A stretch of 6,027 bases of DNA from Holosporales bacterium. GTDB lineage: Bacteria > Pseudomonadota > Alphaproteobacteria > Caedimonadales > UBA9215. The notes beneath the pieces were generated by a model, which had not been told where the DNA came from, did not search any database, and saw nothing but the letters and a program-made list of their open reading frames with translations. The stretch lies in the NCBI GenBank assembly GCA_003503995.1, contig DOCA01000095.1, positions 1 through 6,027 of the forward strand, read 5' to 3'. This document shows, piece by piece, positions 1-5,987 of the stretch. Position 1 is the stretch's first letter; every line of letters starts with the position of its first letter. Made by a program: the position numbers and the translations under genes.

Positions 1-10
1 CAACTTTTAG

Positions 11-493
11 CTATATCTCCATCTGATCAGCAGATTTATAAATTGTATTTAGCTCTGAAATCGATTTCTGCGCGAGGGATTCTATAATATTACTTACTTC
101 CCAATTTTTTAAAGCATAACGAAATGAGAAAAAATACACTGTATATAAGAAAATTCTTACAAATACTGGTATTTTTTCTCCAAAAAGCATTGCAGTTGTT
201 TTAGAAATTATATCGATTTCCTGGGGTGATTTTTTAGCTAGATATTTTAATGCCGTCAAACGTTCCCTAAAATGGGGCTTTCTAAAAAATAACAATTTAA
301 AATTACTATCGATTGCATGGATTTGTTCCTTAGGTATACCTATCAAAGCAACAGTAAGGTCCGATTTCATCGAAGGTGAAGAGTAGAGTGATGGGTTAAG
401 ATTTTTTGTACTCATTATAGCTTCCAAAGTTTCATCAATCTCTTCGGGTGTTTTTTTTGAAAAGGCTTTGATTATATCGCTATTAAATTCCAT
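11..493 (-). CDS. Helical tandem-repeat protein, downstream fragment (160 aa)
   Basis: I do not recognise a named family. The protein continues the repeat series of the gene at 509-1582. Residues 1-14 look like the second half of a repeat unit. Full units follow at about 15-53 (starts TPEEID), 54-88 (PKEQIHAI) and 89-143 (SPQEIDII, with LF a few residues later), and the last unit begins at 144 (SISELNTIY) and is cut by a TAG after 17 residues. The unit at 89-143 is about 19 residues longer than the others and holds a hydrophobic aromatic stretch near 109-129 that could be a membrane segment. The ATG used has no Shine-Dalgarno sequence in front of it and falls in the middle of a repeat. It is in the same phase as the upstream frame, one TAA and five codons away. 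I infer that this is the 3' part of one gene broken by a nonsense codon rather than an independent gene. Independent translation cannot be excluded. The role is unknown. Confidence 0.55.
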   Translation of the reverse strand: MEFNSDIIKAFSKKTPEEIDETLEAIMSTKNLNPSLYSSPSMKSDLTVALIGIPKEQIHAIDSNFKLLFFRKPHFRERLTALKYLAKKSPQEIDIISKTTAMLFGEKIPVFVRIFLYTVYFFSFRYALKNWEVSNIIESLAQKSISELNTIYKSADQMEI

Positions 494-508
494 ATATTCA
501 GAGTTTTT

Positions 509-511
509 TTA
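509..511 (-). other. In-frame TAA that splits the repeat gene
   Basis: On the minus strand the bases read ATC TAA AAA AAC TCT GAA TAT ATG GAA. The frame after the TAA is the frame of the downstream protein, with only five codons (KNSEY) between the stop and its ATG. If the TAA is read as a residue, the sequence from TPDQIHLF to DIIKAFSKK makes one repeat unit of 32 positions, close to the normal length, followed at once by the next unit. The stop is a T followed by a run of seven A, so polymerase slippage in the A run would leave the stop in place and not bypass it. Confidence 0.7.
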
Positions 512-1582
512 GATGGATTCGGAGAAGAGATGTATCTGATCTGGGGTTTGATCTGATAGAGCATTAATAACTGTCGCTCTACAGTGCGCATATGCAGGTC
601 CCTCACCAAATAATATTTTTGAATTTTTTATAATGGCATCAATGGATTGGTGACTAGTACTAGATAGCGCACGAACCATTTCTGATATTCCGGTCATATG
701 AAAACTTTCAAGGAAAAGAAATGCGTACTTATTAGTAATTAACTTAGCAGTTCCGACAGATGATTTTGAAAGAGAAAAGATTATCCTGGAAAGCTCATTA
801 TACCTATTTTGGGACGCAGGAAGCTTTTCAATAAATTTAACTATTGCCATTACTTTTTCATTAGAACAGCCTAAAAGTGAGCTAATGACATCAGCGGTTA
901 TATCCCCTTCAGCTTTGTCTATTCCCAATGTGTTCCCATTTTCATAGATTAAGATCAACGAATCTTTAATTTGTTCCTCAGTAAGAGTAGAGATCTTCTT
1001 AAGTATCGCAGTTCTCCGATAATCAGTCATATCGTCTCGAAACAGCTTATCTGAATTTTGTTCAATTAAGTGGAAGGTCTCATTCATTTTTTTTGTTGAT
1101 AATTTTGAGAGGTCTTTAATTAGGCCTGTTTTAGAATACCCATCTATGCTTTCATGTAAGAAGAATCTAGCCCCTTGCCGCAACAAGCGAGATAATTCTT
1201 CAATTTTTTCACCTGAAATAATTGAAAGAACTTCAATAAGAACGCCTTTGCAGTAACTGTTTATGTTGCTCAAAAGTGTTTGTGAGTTAATGCCTACCGC
1301 CCTTATTTGATCAGCATTCATTTTAGATAGTGATTCTAGAATATGTGTTCGGTCACTCCATGACATACTATTGTTGAAAATAAATTGAGCATTATCAGCA
1401 ATAGCTTTAAGTTTCTTAAGGTTTGTATTGATAAGAACATTAGTTATTTTTTGAATTTCATTTTTTTCATCTATTTTTCCAAATAAATCGTCAATATGAT
1501 CTAATATTAGAGAGTAGTACAACGAACTCTCACGTTCATATTTATTTATCGCGGCCTGAATAAATCTTTTTTGTCTATTCAT
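509..1582 (-). CDS. Helical tandem-repeat protein, upstream fragment (357 aa)
   Basis: An unnamed, almost wholly helical protein without signal peptide or membrane span. From about residue 53 it consists of units of 34-39 residues, starting near 53, 89, 123, 162, 201, 240, 275 and 310; a ninth starts at 346 and is cut by the stop after 12 residues. Each unit has the pattern polar cap, x-x-I/M/V, helix, often a LF or FF pair, then a second helix ending in LS-K/S/D-x (LSKM, LSKL, ISTL, LSKS, LSST, LSDQ). A weaker unit may precede at 17-52. Two-helix repeats of this kind build alpha-solenoid surfaces for binding protein partners, and intracellular bacteria use similar folds in effectors; applying that here is inference. 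The ATG at 1582 is the first in frame, and no clear Shine-Dalgarno precedes it. The DNA is visibly richer in A/T than the neighbouring tra genes, which suggests a separate origin. It may share the tra transcript or use a promoter in the 59-base gap at 1583-1641. Confidence 0.7.
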   Translation of the reverse strand: MNRQKRFIQAAINKYERESSLYYSLILDHIDDLFGKIDEKNEIQKITNVLINTNLKKLKAIADNAQFIFNNSMSWSDRTHILESLSKMNADQIRAVGINSQTLLSNINSYCKGVLIEVLSIISGEKIEELSRLLRQGARFFLHESIDGYSKTGLIKDLSKLSTKKMNETFHLIEQNSDKLFRDDMTDYRRTAILKKISTLTEEQIKDSLILIYENGNTLGIDKAEGDITADVISSLLGCSNEKVMAIVKFIEKLPASQNRYNELSRIIFSLSKSSVGTAKLITNKYAFLFLESFHMTGISEMVRALSSTSHQSIDAIIKNSKILFGEGPAYAHCRATVINALSDQTPDQIHLFSESI

Positions 1583-1641
1583 TTTAGTGCTTTATTTTTT
1601 ATGATATCTCTATATTTTATCACGTTAGTATTAACTTTTTG
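1583..1641 (-). other. AT-rich intergenic gap before the repeat gene
   Basis: This 59-base gap separates the end of the coiled-coil gene from the repeat gene. On the minus strand it and the adjoining stop codon contain TTAACAAAAAGTTAA, an inverted repeat with a five-base stem that is too weak to call a terminator. Downstream are A/T-rich boxes such as TTAATA and TATAGA that could serve as promoter elements but have poor spacing. Whether it separates two transcription units is not decidable from sequence alone. Confidence 0.35.
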
Positions 1642-2205
1642 TTAACTCTGCATAATCTCCTCATAGTACCCTTTCCAAGAGCTACCCATTTGTTTTTTTA
1701 GTTTTTTCTGTTCCTGAGGAGAAAGTTTCGTAAAAGCATGGCGGAACATGATGCCTTCTCGTAAATACTCAAAATGCCGTTGGCTGAGGGAGTAGTTTGT
1801 TTGTTGGGGGAAGAAATGCCAGATGCCTAAACCGTTAAGAAGGCTTCCAAGGCAAAAGGCCAGGCAGATATACAGGCTCGCTTTTTTCATTTTTCTCTTT
1901 TGTTTCTGGTGAGAAGATTTAAGCTCTTGAATAAGATCATCCAAAGTCTCGGAAAGCTTCGAAAATTGTTTTGAAAGGGACGTTGTCATTAGGCCCACCA
2001 ACTCAGGATGTGAGGCTTTTGTTGTTTCACGTATTGTGTCTTCAATAGTCTTGCGGCACCCATTAAGCTCACTAATTTCATCCTGCAGGGATGTTTTTAG
2101 CGCTTCTAATTCTTTTTTAAGCTGGATCGTTTCATCAATTTTATTTTGAAAAATAGTCGTGTTACGATCGAATTTTCGCACGGCATCTTTGAGGTCGTCT
2201 TCCAT
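1642..2205 (-). CDS. Coiled-coil single-span membrane protein encoded with traD
   Basis: A 187-residue protein that I cannot assign to a named family. Residues about 15-60 and 73-105 are heptad-like, charged helices typical of coiled coils. A basic patch (KQKRKMKK, 101-108) is followed by one hydrophobic span at about 109-131, and then by a polar tail of about 55 residues containing LSPQEQKKLKKQMG. The positive residues before the span predict that the coiled coil lies in the cytoplasm and the tail in the periplasm. The start is secure: a TAAGGAG Shine-Dalgarno overlaps the traD stop and lies six bases before the ATG, so translation is probably coupled to traD. The position suggests an accessory protein acting at the membrane with the coupling protein or relaxosome. 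Small coiled-coil proteins with one membrane span are found beside coupling-protein genes in other alphaproteobacterial conjugation regions, but homology here is unproven. Confidence 0.85.
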   Translation of the reverse strand: MEDDLKDAVRKFDRNTTIFQNKIDETIQLKKELEALKTSLQDEISELNGCRKTIEDTIRETTKASHPELVGLMTTSLSKQFSKLSETLDDLIQELKSSHQKQKRKMKKASLYICLAFCLGSLLNGLGIWHFFPQQTNYSLSQRHFEYLREGIMFRHAFTKLSPQEQKKLKKQMGSSWKGYYEEIMQS

Positions 2206-2211
2206 AAATTA

Positions 2212-2218
2212 CTCCTTA
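2212..2218 (-). promoter_or_regulatory. Shine-Dalgarno overlapping the traD stop
   Basis: The minus strand reads AAC TAA GGAG TAATTT ATG. The traD stop codon TAA forms the first part of a TAAGGAG ribosome site for the coiled-coil protein gene, six bases before its ATG. This arrangement fixes the start of that gene and implies co-transcription and probable translational coupling of the two genes. Confidence 0.85.
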
Positions 2219-3922
2219 GTTTTTTAAATCAAATGAGGGATGAAGGGATTTTATGCTGTGATAACTCATCTTTAATTTTGAGATGGGGAATTTACCCGGG
2301 AACTTGAGGTAGCAGTTCAGATCTGGCAATTGCGCCACCTCCGTTGGGAGCACAAGACGACGTCTGCTTTTTTGTTGATTAAGAGAAATGCCGTCACGCA
2401 TTTGGTGAGCACCATAAGAGAGGCTTTCTTTTGCCTCTTCAATTTCTTCTTCCCCTAGCCATTTTGAAATCTGTTCGCATGCTTGTGATTCTTCGCTCCT
2501 GAAAAAGAACTTCGTGTTAAAGAGGTTTAGAATTGTTTTTGAGCCATTGTGGCCGTAGATTTCATCGAACTGTGACATGCTCTGAAGACCTGCAAACAGG
2601 CATGCTCCATATTTTCGTCCCTTGGATAAGAGAGCCTGAAGGGACTGTAGTTTTTGAATGGCTGGCAGCTCATCCATGATAAACCAAACACGCCTTTCCT
2701 TTGATTCATTCTGTGACATGAGAAAGGTAGAGGCAGAATTAAACACCGCTGCTATAAGAGGGTTCAAGGTATGCAGCATATCTTCATTAGCCGTCACGAA
2801 GATCCAGTTTTCTTTTTTGTTATCCACTATCCATTCTGACAGTGAAAACTTATTGTTCCCTGCACCTAGGTGTTTTAAAAACTGAACACTACTGCTGAGG
2901 GTTGATCTAAAACTTAATGTTGTTCGCTCCCCCGCTGGATCCGCAAAAGGGTAGGCATCTGTTCCCCAGAAGAAGGCCCCAAATTCTTTCAAAGAAGACT
3001 TAATCAAAATGCGATGGAGTTCTTTAGGAGAAATATTTCTCTGTTGTGCTTTTTGAAGTCCTACGGAGAAGAGCTTTGCCGATCCATTTTGCCAGAGAGG
3101 ATCTGAGTGTTCTCCGTTCTTGGGTACAATAGATTTTGCAAGGTGGTCAAACTGATACTCATGGGAACATTCATGCACGATACCCCAATTTGATGAACGT
3201 TCATCAAAGGGATTGATAATGATATCGCCTCGATCAGGATTATAATACTTTGAAATCATATCCCCTGTGGTATCGATCACGAGAGCCCTTTGTTTTTCTT
3301 TGGCTAATTGTGGCAGGAGGTCGTTGTAAAGGTTTGTTTTACCAGAACCGGTGGTACCAACGGCGAGGATGTGTTTTGTCTCAGAATCTTTAATGAGAGG
3401 GAGTTTTTCAACTTTCAAATGAGATGCCTTACGGCGTAATTTAATCATCCACTTCAGCCTAAAAGAGGACACAAGACGCTGCCCTCGAAGGCGCTTGGAC
3501 TTCAAACTTCTTCGCCCTTTTAGTCCCCAGAACAACATTAGCAAAAGAAGGCATATAATGGTCACATTAATGGAAGCGGTAACTTGCTCCTTAATGCTAT
3601 CCTCTACATAGGTGCGCATATTGTAGGTGTAAGGGTGATGAACCACATCAATGGCACGAACCTTTTGCGTGTAATTTTCATCAGGCCAAGTCACCATAAA
3701 CCTATGACGCATAGAGTCACTTTTAAAAGGAAGTATAAGCTCAGCTTGGTAGCTGGAAACATATTGGCGCAAGATATAGCTTGGAATACTATTCCAAGTT
3801 TTCCAGGTCAAAACACTACCGCCTATTAAAAAAGAAACAACAAACCCGACACTGAGAACTTGTTTAATCATCCTCAAGTTATGGATATGAAGTTGTCCGC
3901 CTCGAACTAGGTTTTTAGCCAT
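2216..3922 (-). CDS. traD: TraD-type type IV coupling protein (conjugation ATPase)
   Basis: A complete 568-residue inner-membrane DNA-translocating ATPase. In F-type conjugation, TraD hexamers link the relaxase-DNA complex to the type IV secretion channel. Two membrane helices lie at about 22-40 and 118-135, enclosing a periplasmic loop of roughly 75 residues. The cytoplasmic motor follows: Walker A GTTGSGKT at 189-196, the conserved DTTGD at 217-221, Walker B VWFIMDE at 412-418, a GLQSMSQFDEIYG motif near 445-457, and NTKFFFR at 469-475. The DGISLNQQK and LVLPTEVAQLPDL segments after about 510 are typical of TraD near the end of the motor. F TraD has about 717 residues; this one stops soon after the motor core and lacks the long C-terminal tail that in F contacts TraM. 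The ATG is preceded by an AAAAGGA Shine-Dalgarno with seven-base spacing. The frame is intact, so the gene could be functional. Confidence 0.95.
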   Translation of the reverse strand: MAKNLVRGGQLHIHNLRMIKQVLSVGFVVSFLIGGSVLTWKTWNSIPSYILRQYVSSYQAELILPFKSDSMRHRFMVTWPDENYTQKVRAIDVVHHPYTYNMRTYVEDSIKEQVTASINVTIICLLLLMLFWGLKGRRSLKSKRLRGQRLVSSFRLKWMIKLRRKASHLKVEKLPLIKDSETKHILAVGTTGSGKTNLYNDLLPQLAKEKQRALVIDTTGDMISKYYNPDRGDIIINPFDERSSNWGIVHECSHEYQFDHLAKSIVPKNGEHSDPLWQNGSAKLFSVGLQKAQQRNISPKELHRILIKSSLKEFGAFFWGTDAYPFADPAGERTTLSFRSTLSSSVQFLKHLGAGNNKFSLSEWIVDNKKENWIFVTANEDMLHTLNPLIAAVFNSASTFLMSQNESKERRVWFIMDELPAIQKLQSLQALLSKGRKYGACLFAGLQSMSQFDEIYGHNGSKTILNLFNTKFFFRSEESQACEQISKWLGEEEIEEAKESLSYGAHQMRDGISLNQQKSRRRLVLPTEVAQLPDLNCYLKFPGKFPISKLKMSYHSIKSLHPSFDLKN

Positions 3923-4004
3923 TTTTATATCCTTTTTACTTTGTGATGGGTGTTGAAAATGTTAAACTGAAAGGAGAGTTAATAAGACTTTTCAGAGAAG
4001 TTAG
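3923..4004. promoter_or_regulatory. Divergent intergenic region between traD and the membrane protein gene
   Basis: These 82 bases separate two divergent genes, so any promoter for the plus-strand gene should lie here or just inside traD. On the plus strand, weak boxes are visible: TTGTGA (3941-3946) with TAAACT (3963-3968) at 16-base spacing, or TTGAAA (3953-3958) with GTTAAT (3978-3983) at a poor 19-base spacing. On the minus strand, TTAACA is followed only by poor candidates for a -10 box. A good AAGGAG at 3971-3976 is 28 bases from the ATG at 4005, too far to be its ribosome site, and no start codon follows it at a suitable distance. The assignment is tentative. Confidence 0.25.
3930..3936 (-). 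promoter_or_regulatory. Shine-Dalgarno of traD
   Basis: The minus strand reads AAAAAGGATATAAAAATG. The AAAAGGA core lies seven bases before the ATG at 3922 and supports that start codon over the next internal methionine. Confidence 0.7.
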
Positions 4005-4532
4005 ATGGAATCTATTATCAAAAATACTTTTCAATGGTTGGTGAAGAAGCTGGAAAATGCTGAGCGTTTGAATGTGCTTAAAACGGTGAGTCGGTTTTTT
4101 GGTTTGATCGTCTTTGCTCTGTCTTCTGTTTTTATCGATGTTTTGTATATTAGCCTTGCCCTTGCGGCGACAGTTATCTTGGTTTCTGACATCACATTTT
4201 TCATATGTGGAATGAAAGAATCTAATTATAAAAGCAAGCCTTTTTTCCAAGAACAAAAGATTACACCAGTAAGTCTCGATCGTTATACCCTAGGAATCAA
4301 TGCTCTGAAGCTTGTTCTTTTGGTTCCGTTGGTTTTTAATTTGATGTTGACCACATATCTTTTCTTGTGCCCCCTCATGGTCATAGCTATTGCCTACTTT
4401 ACAGGTTACAAACCTTATATTCCCCATGCTAGTACTGCTGACGAGAAGCCTTGGTATTATGGTAAGGGTGGATTTGGCATAGCTGGTAACTATACTGGAG
4501 AACTTGGGTCGGTAGGTGGGCAATCTGGTTAA
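4005..4532 (+). CDS. Polytopic membrane protein between traG and traD; candidate entry-exclusion protein
   Basis: A 175-residue protein of unrecognised family, encoded against the direction of the tra genes. An amphipathic N-terminal helix (about 5-28) precedes hydrophobic segments at about 30-48 and 50-69; a charged loop (70-95) leads to hydrophobic segments at about 99-118 and 119-133. The tail from 134 is polar and glycine-rich (KGGFGIAGN, then GELGSVGG). Such an alternation of hydrophobic and charged blocks makes this strand, not the opposite one, the coding strand. The ATG must be near the true start because a TAG lies directly before it in frame; AGAGAAG four bases upstream is a modest ribosome site. 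In F, traS, a small inner-membrane entry-exclusion protein, lies between traG and traD, and TraS acts against TraG of an incoming donor. Size, topology and position fit that role, but the orientation differs and no sequence signature was recognised. Confidence 0.75.
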   Translation: MESIIKNTFQWLVKKLENAERLNVLKTVSRFFGLIVFALSSVFIDVLYISLALAATVILVSDITFFICGMKESNYKSKPFFQEQKITPVSLDRYTLGINALKLVLLVPLVFNLMLTTYLFLCPLMVIAIAYFTGYKPYIPHASTADEKPWYYGKGGFGIAGNYTGELGSVGGQSG

Positions 4533-4547
4533 TTTTTTCATACCTCT

Positions 4548-5987
4548 TTAATCCTTCTTCCCTAATAGGCCATTAAGACCCTCCATGACACCAAAACTAC
4601 TTTCAAAATCGCTCCCTCCTTTTTCCACTAGTCGCCTTGCATTGGTTTTATTATTTTCCTGGGTAAATCTATTGCCTTGACCTGTATGAGCTTTTTTAAA
4701 ATCATCCTGTCCCCGTTCAAAGGCGCCAGAATTACTATTGATAGCCGCGTCTGTTTTATGACCCATCAGATCATAGTTCTTTTGAAGGCTTTCATGACTC
4801 ATAAGGCCTTGTTTCGCAATGCTACCCTGTACAAGCTCTCTGCCTTTTCCGCCGGATTGATTAACGGTAGGCACATGGCTTTTCCAATTGGCAATTTCCT
4901 TGTCACTTAAGACATGATCAGAACCAGCTACGAACTTTTGAAGCTCTGCTTTTTGATGAGACACAAAGTTATTTCTTAACGCTGCTGTTTGGGCAGTGTG
5001 AGTTGGACTTCTTACAAACTCTGCAGCATCTGCTTTATTAAGGCCTGTTTGAGTGGAGACATGATTTAACCAAGCATCGTTTTCATTGCTCCGAATAGTC
5101 AGGCCATGGGAATCGCTGAAGCTCTTCATTTTTTCCCAGTTCTGAGAGGCTGTATAAGAACGGCTAAGTGAATCCGCAGAGGTTTGAGCATTGGCAAGGC
5201 TGTTGGAAATATTCTCTGTGGCATCCTTTCCAGTAGAGTTAATCATTTGCCCGCCCATACTCTTAGAATATTGGCCAAGCTTAGAAAGGCTCTGAGAAAG
5301 ACGTTTTCCTTCATCTGAGCTGAGTGCTTTATTTAAACCTTCGCTATTGATTGCTTGTCCACTTAAATCAACACCTCCTTTGATTCCAAGAAGCTTTTCT
5401 GGAATTTTTCCGGCTATGCTACCACTTGTGTTCAACCCTATAGAACCATTGATAGCTGTTTGAGCATTGATATTATGATCCCTTTTCAACGCCTCTGTGC
5501 TGGACTGGATTTCATCAAGGGTTTTGTTGAAGCTTGCCGAGTCTTGTTCATTAAGTCCCTCTGTGACATTCAATCCTTGTGCACGCTTTTCAAGAAGACT
5601 CTCAACGTTTGAGGTTGTATCAGAAACGGAATCATTAAAGCTCTTAGCATTGGAATGCATGAGTTGTTCTGACTGTCTTGCATTTTGAGCGGCTGTTGCA
5701 CTTAAAGATTCATTACTTGAGAAAGCCGTTGCTAATTGGCTTGTGTTTTGCACTGTATAGTCATTACCGTTGGCGGCATTAGTTATAGTTTGGCTACCTG
5801 TGTTAAGGGTTCCGGCAAATCCGCTGCTTCCCACATGGTTTTGTTGCGCTACAGACCGTGATGCTATGCTTTCATTAAAGAAATTTTGATTCCCCATAGA
5901 GACATTTCCATCAGTGGCTTCTCCAGCAAATTTACCAGCAAGACCTTGAAGGCCTGAGGTTAATCCTCCAACAATTGTTGACATCAC
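4548..5987 (-). CDS. traG: TraG-like mating-pair stabilisation protein, C-terminal half
   Basis: This 479-residue frame matches the C-terminal, periplasmic part of F-type TraG, which in F stabilises mating pairs and is sensed by the recipient's TraS in entry exclusion; the N-terminal half of that protein is a polytopic domain for pilus assembly. The recognisable features are the GNVSMGNQNF segment (28-36), as follows the membrane domain in TraG proteins, then a long low-complexity, Ser/Ala/Asn/Gln-rich helical region (about 85-290) and a polar C-terminal region rich in Asn, Gln and Lys. There is no cysteine and no ATPase or enzyme motif. F TraG has about 938 residues, so roughly half is absent. 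The listed start is a GTG directly followed by ATG, without a convincing Shine-Dalgarno. The frame is open for a further 11 codons upstream (PNDIVVSGSPY), which also look like TraG, up to a TAA. The gene is thus probably a 5'-broken remnant or a split gene rather than a natural start. Confidence 0.85.
   Translation of the reverse strand: MMSTIVGGLTSGLQGLAGKFAGEATDGNVSMGNQNFFNESIASRSVAQQNHVGSSGFAGTLNTGSQTITNAANGNDYTVQNTSQLATAFSSNESLSATAAQNARQSEQLMHSNAKSFNDSVSDTTSNVESLLEKRAQGLNVTEGLNEQDSASFNKTLDEIQSSTEALKRDHNINAQTAINGSIGLNTSGSIAGKIPEKLLGIKGGVDLSGQAINSEGLNKALSSDEGKRLSQSLSKLGQYSKSMGGQMINSTGKDATENISNSLANAQTSADSLSRSYTASQNWEKMKSFSDSHGLTIRSNENDAWLNHVSTQTGLNKADAAEFVRSPTHTAQTAALRNNFVSHQKAELQKFVAGSDHVLSDKEIANWKSHVPTVNQSGGKGRELVQGSIAKQGLMSHESLQKNYDLMGHKTDAAINSNSGAFERGQDDFKKAHTGQGNRFTQENNKTNARRLVEKGGSDFESSFGVMEGLNGLLGKKD

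Larger units (their letters stand above)
11..1426 (-). repeat. Degenerate protein-level tandem repeats, about 13 units
   Basis: Aligning the two encoded proteins by eye gives about thirteen units of 34-39 codons, one of them expanded to about 55 codons. The shared pattern is a small or polar residue plus E/Q then I at the start (ADQI, GEKI, EEQI, NEKV, PDQI, PEEI, KEQI, PQEI), an aromatic or LF pair near position 16-17, and a second helix ending in L-S/A-K-x. Two of the closest matches are the unit starting at residue 310 of the upstream protein and the unit spanning the internal stop. The repeats are too diverged to be visible as DNA repeats, so they are old duplications under drift or selection and not a recent expansion. 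Confidence 0.75.

Noticed and set aside
500..511. Run of seven A at the internal stop as a programmed slippage site
   Set aside because: The frames before and after the stop are the same, and slippage in the run would still leave T followed by A residues, so the stop would remain.
1626..1645. Inverted repeat TTAAC/GTTAA as a terminator after the coiled-coil gene
   Set aside because: The stem is only five A/T-rich pairs and there is no following U-run on the minus-strand transcript.
2527..3829. Small open frames inside traD (minus 2527-2709, plus 2658-2885, plus 3584-3829)
   Set aside because: They overlap an intact traD with conserved motifs throughout, and their products resemble no protein type.
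3971..3976. AAGGAG as the ribosome site of the plus-strand membrane-protein gene
   Set aside because: It is 28 bases from the ATG, a TAG lies in frame directly before that ATG, and no start codon sits at the proper distance from AAGGAG.
3936..4541. Minus-strand open frames of 106 and 83 residues opposite the membrane-protein gene, which could fill the traG-traD gap
   Set aside because: Both give basic, low-information sequences without domains or ribosome sites, while the plus strand encodes a clear pattern of membrane helices and loops. They are shadows.
4677..5688. Plus-strand open frames of 77 and 63 residues opposite traG
   Set aside because: They lie fully inside the TraG coding frame and have no start signals or coherent composition.
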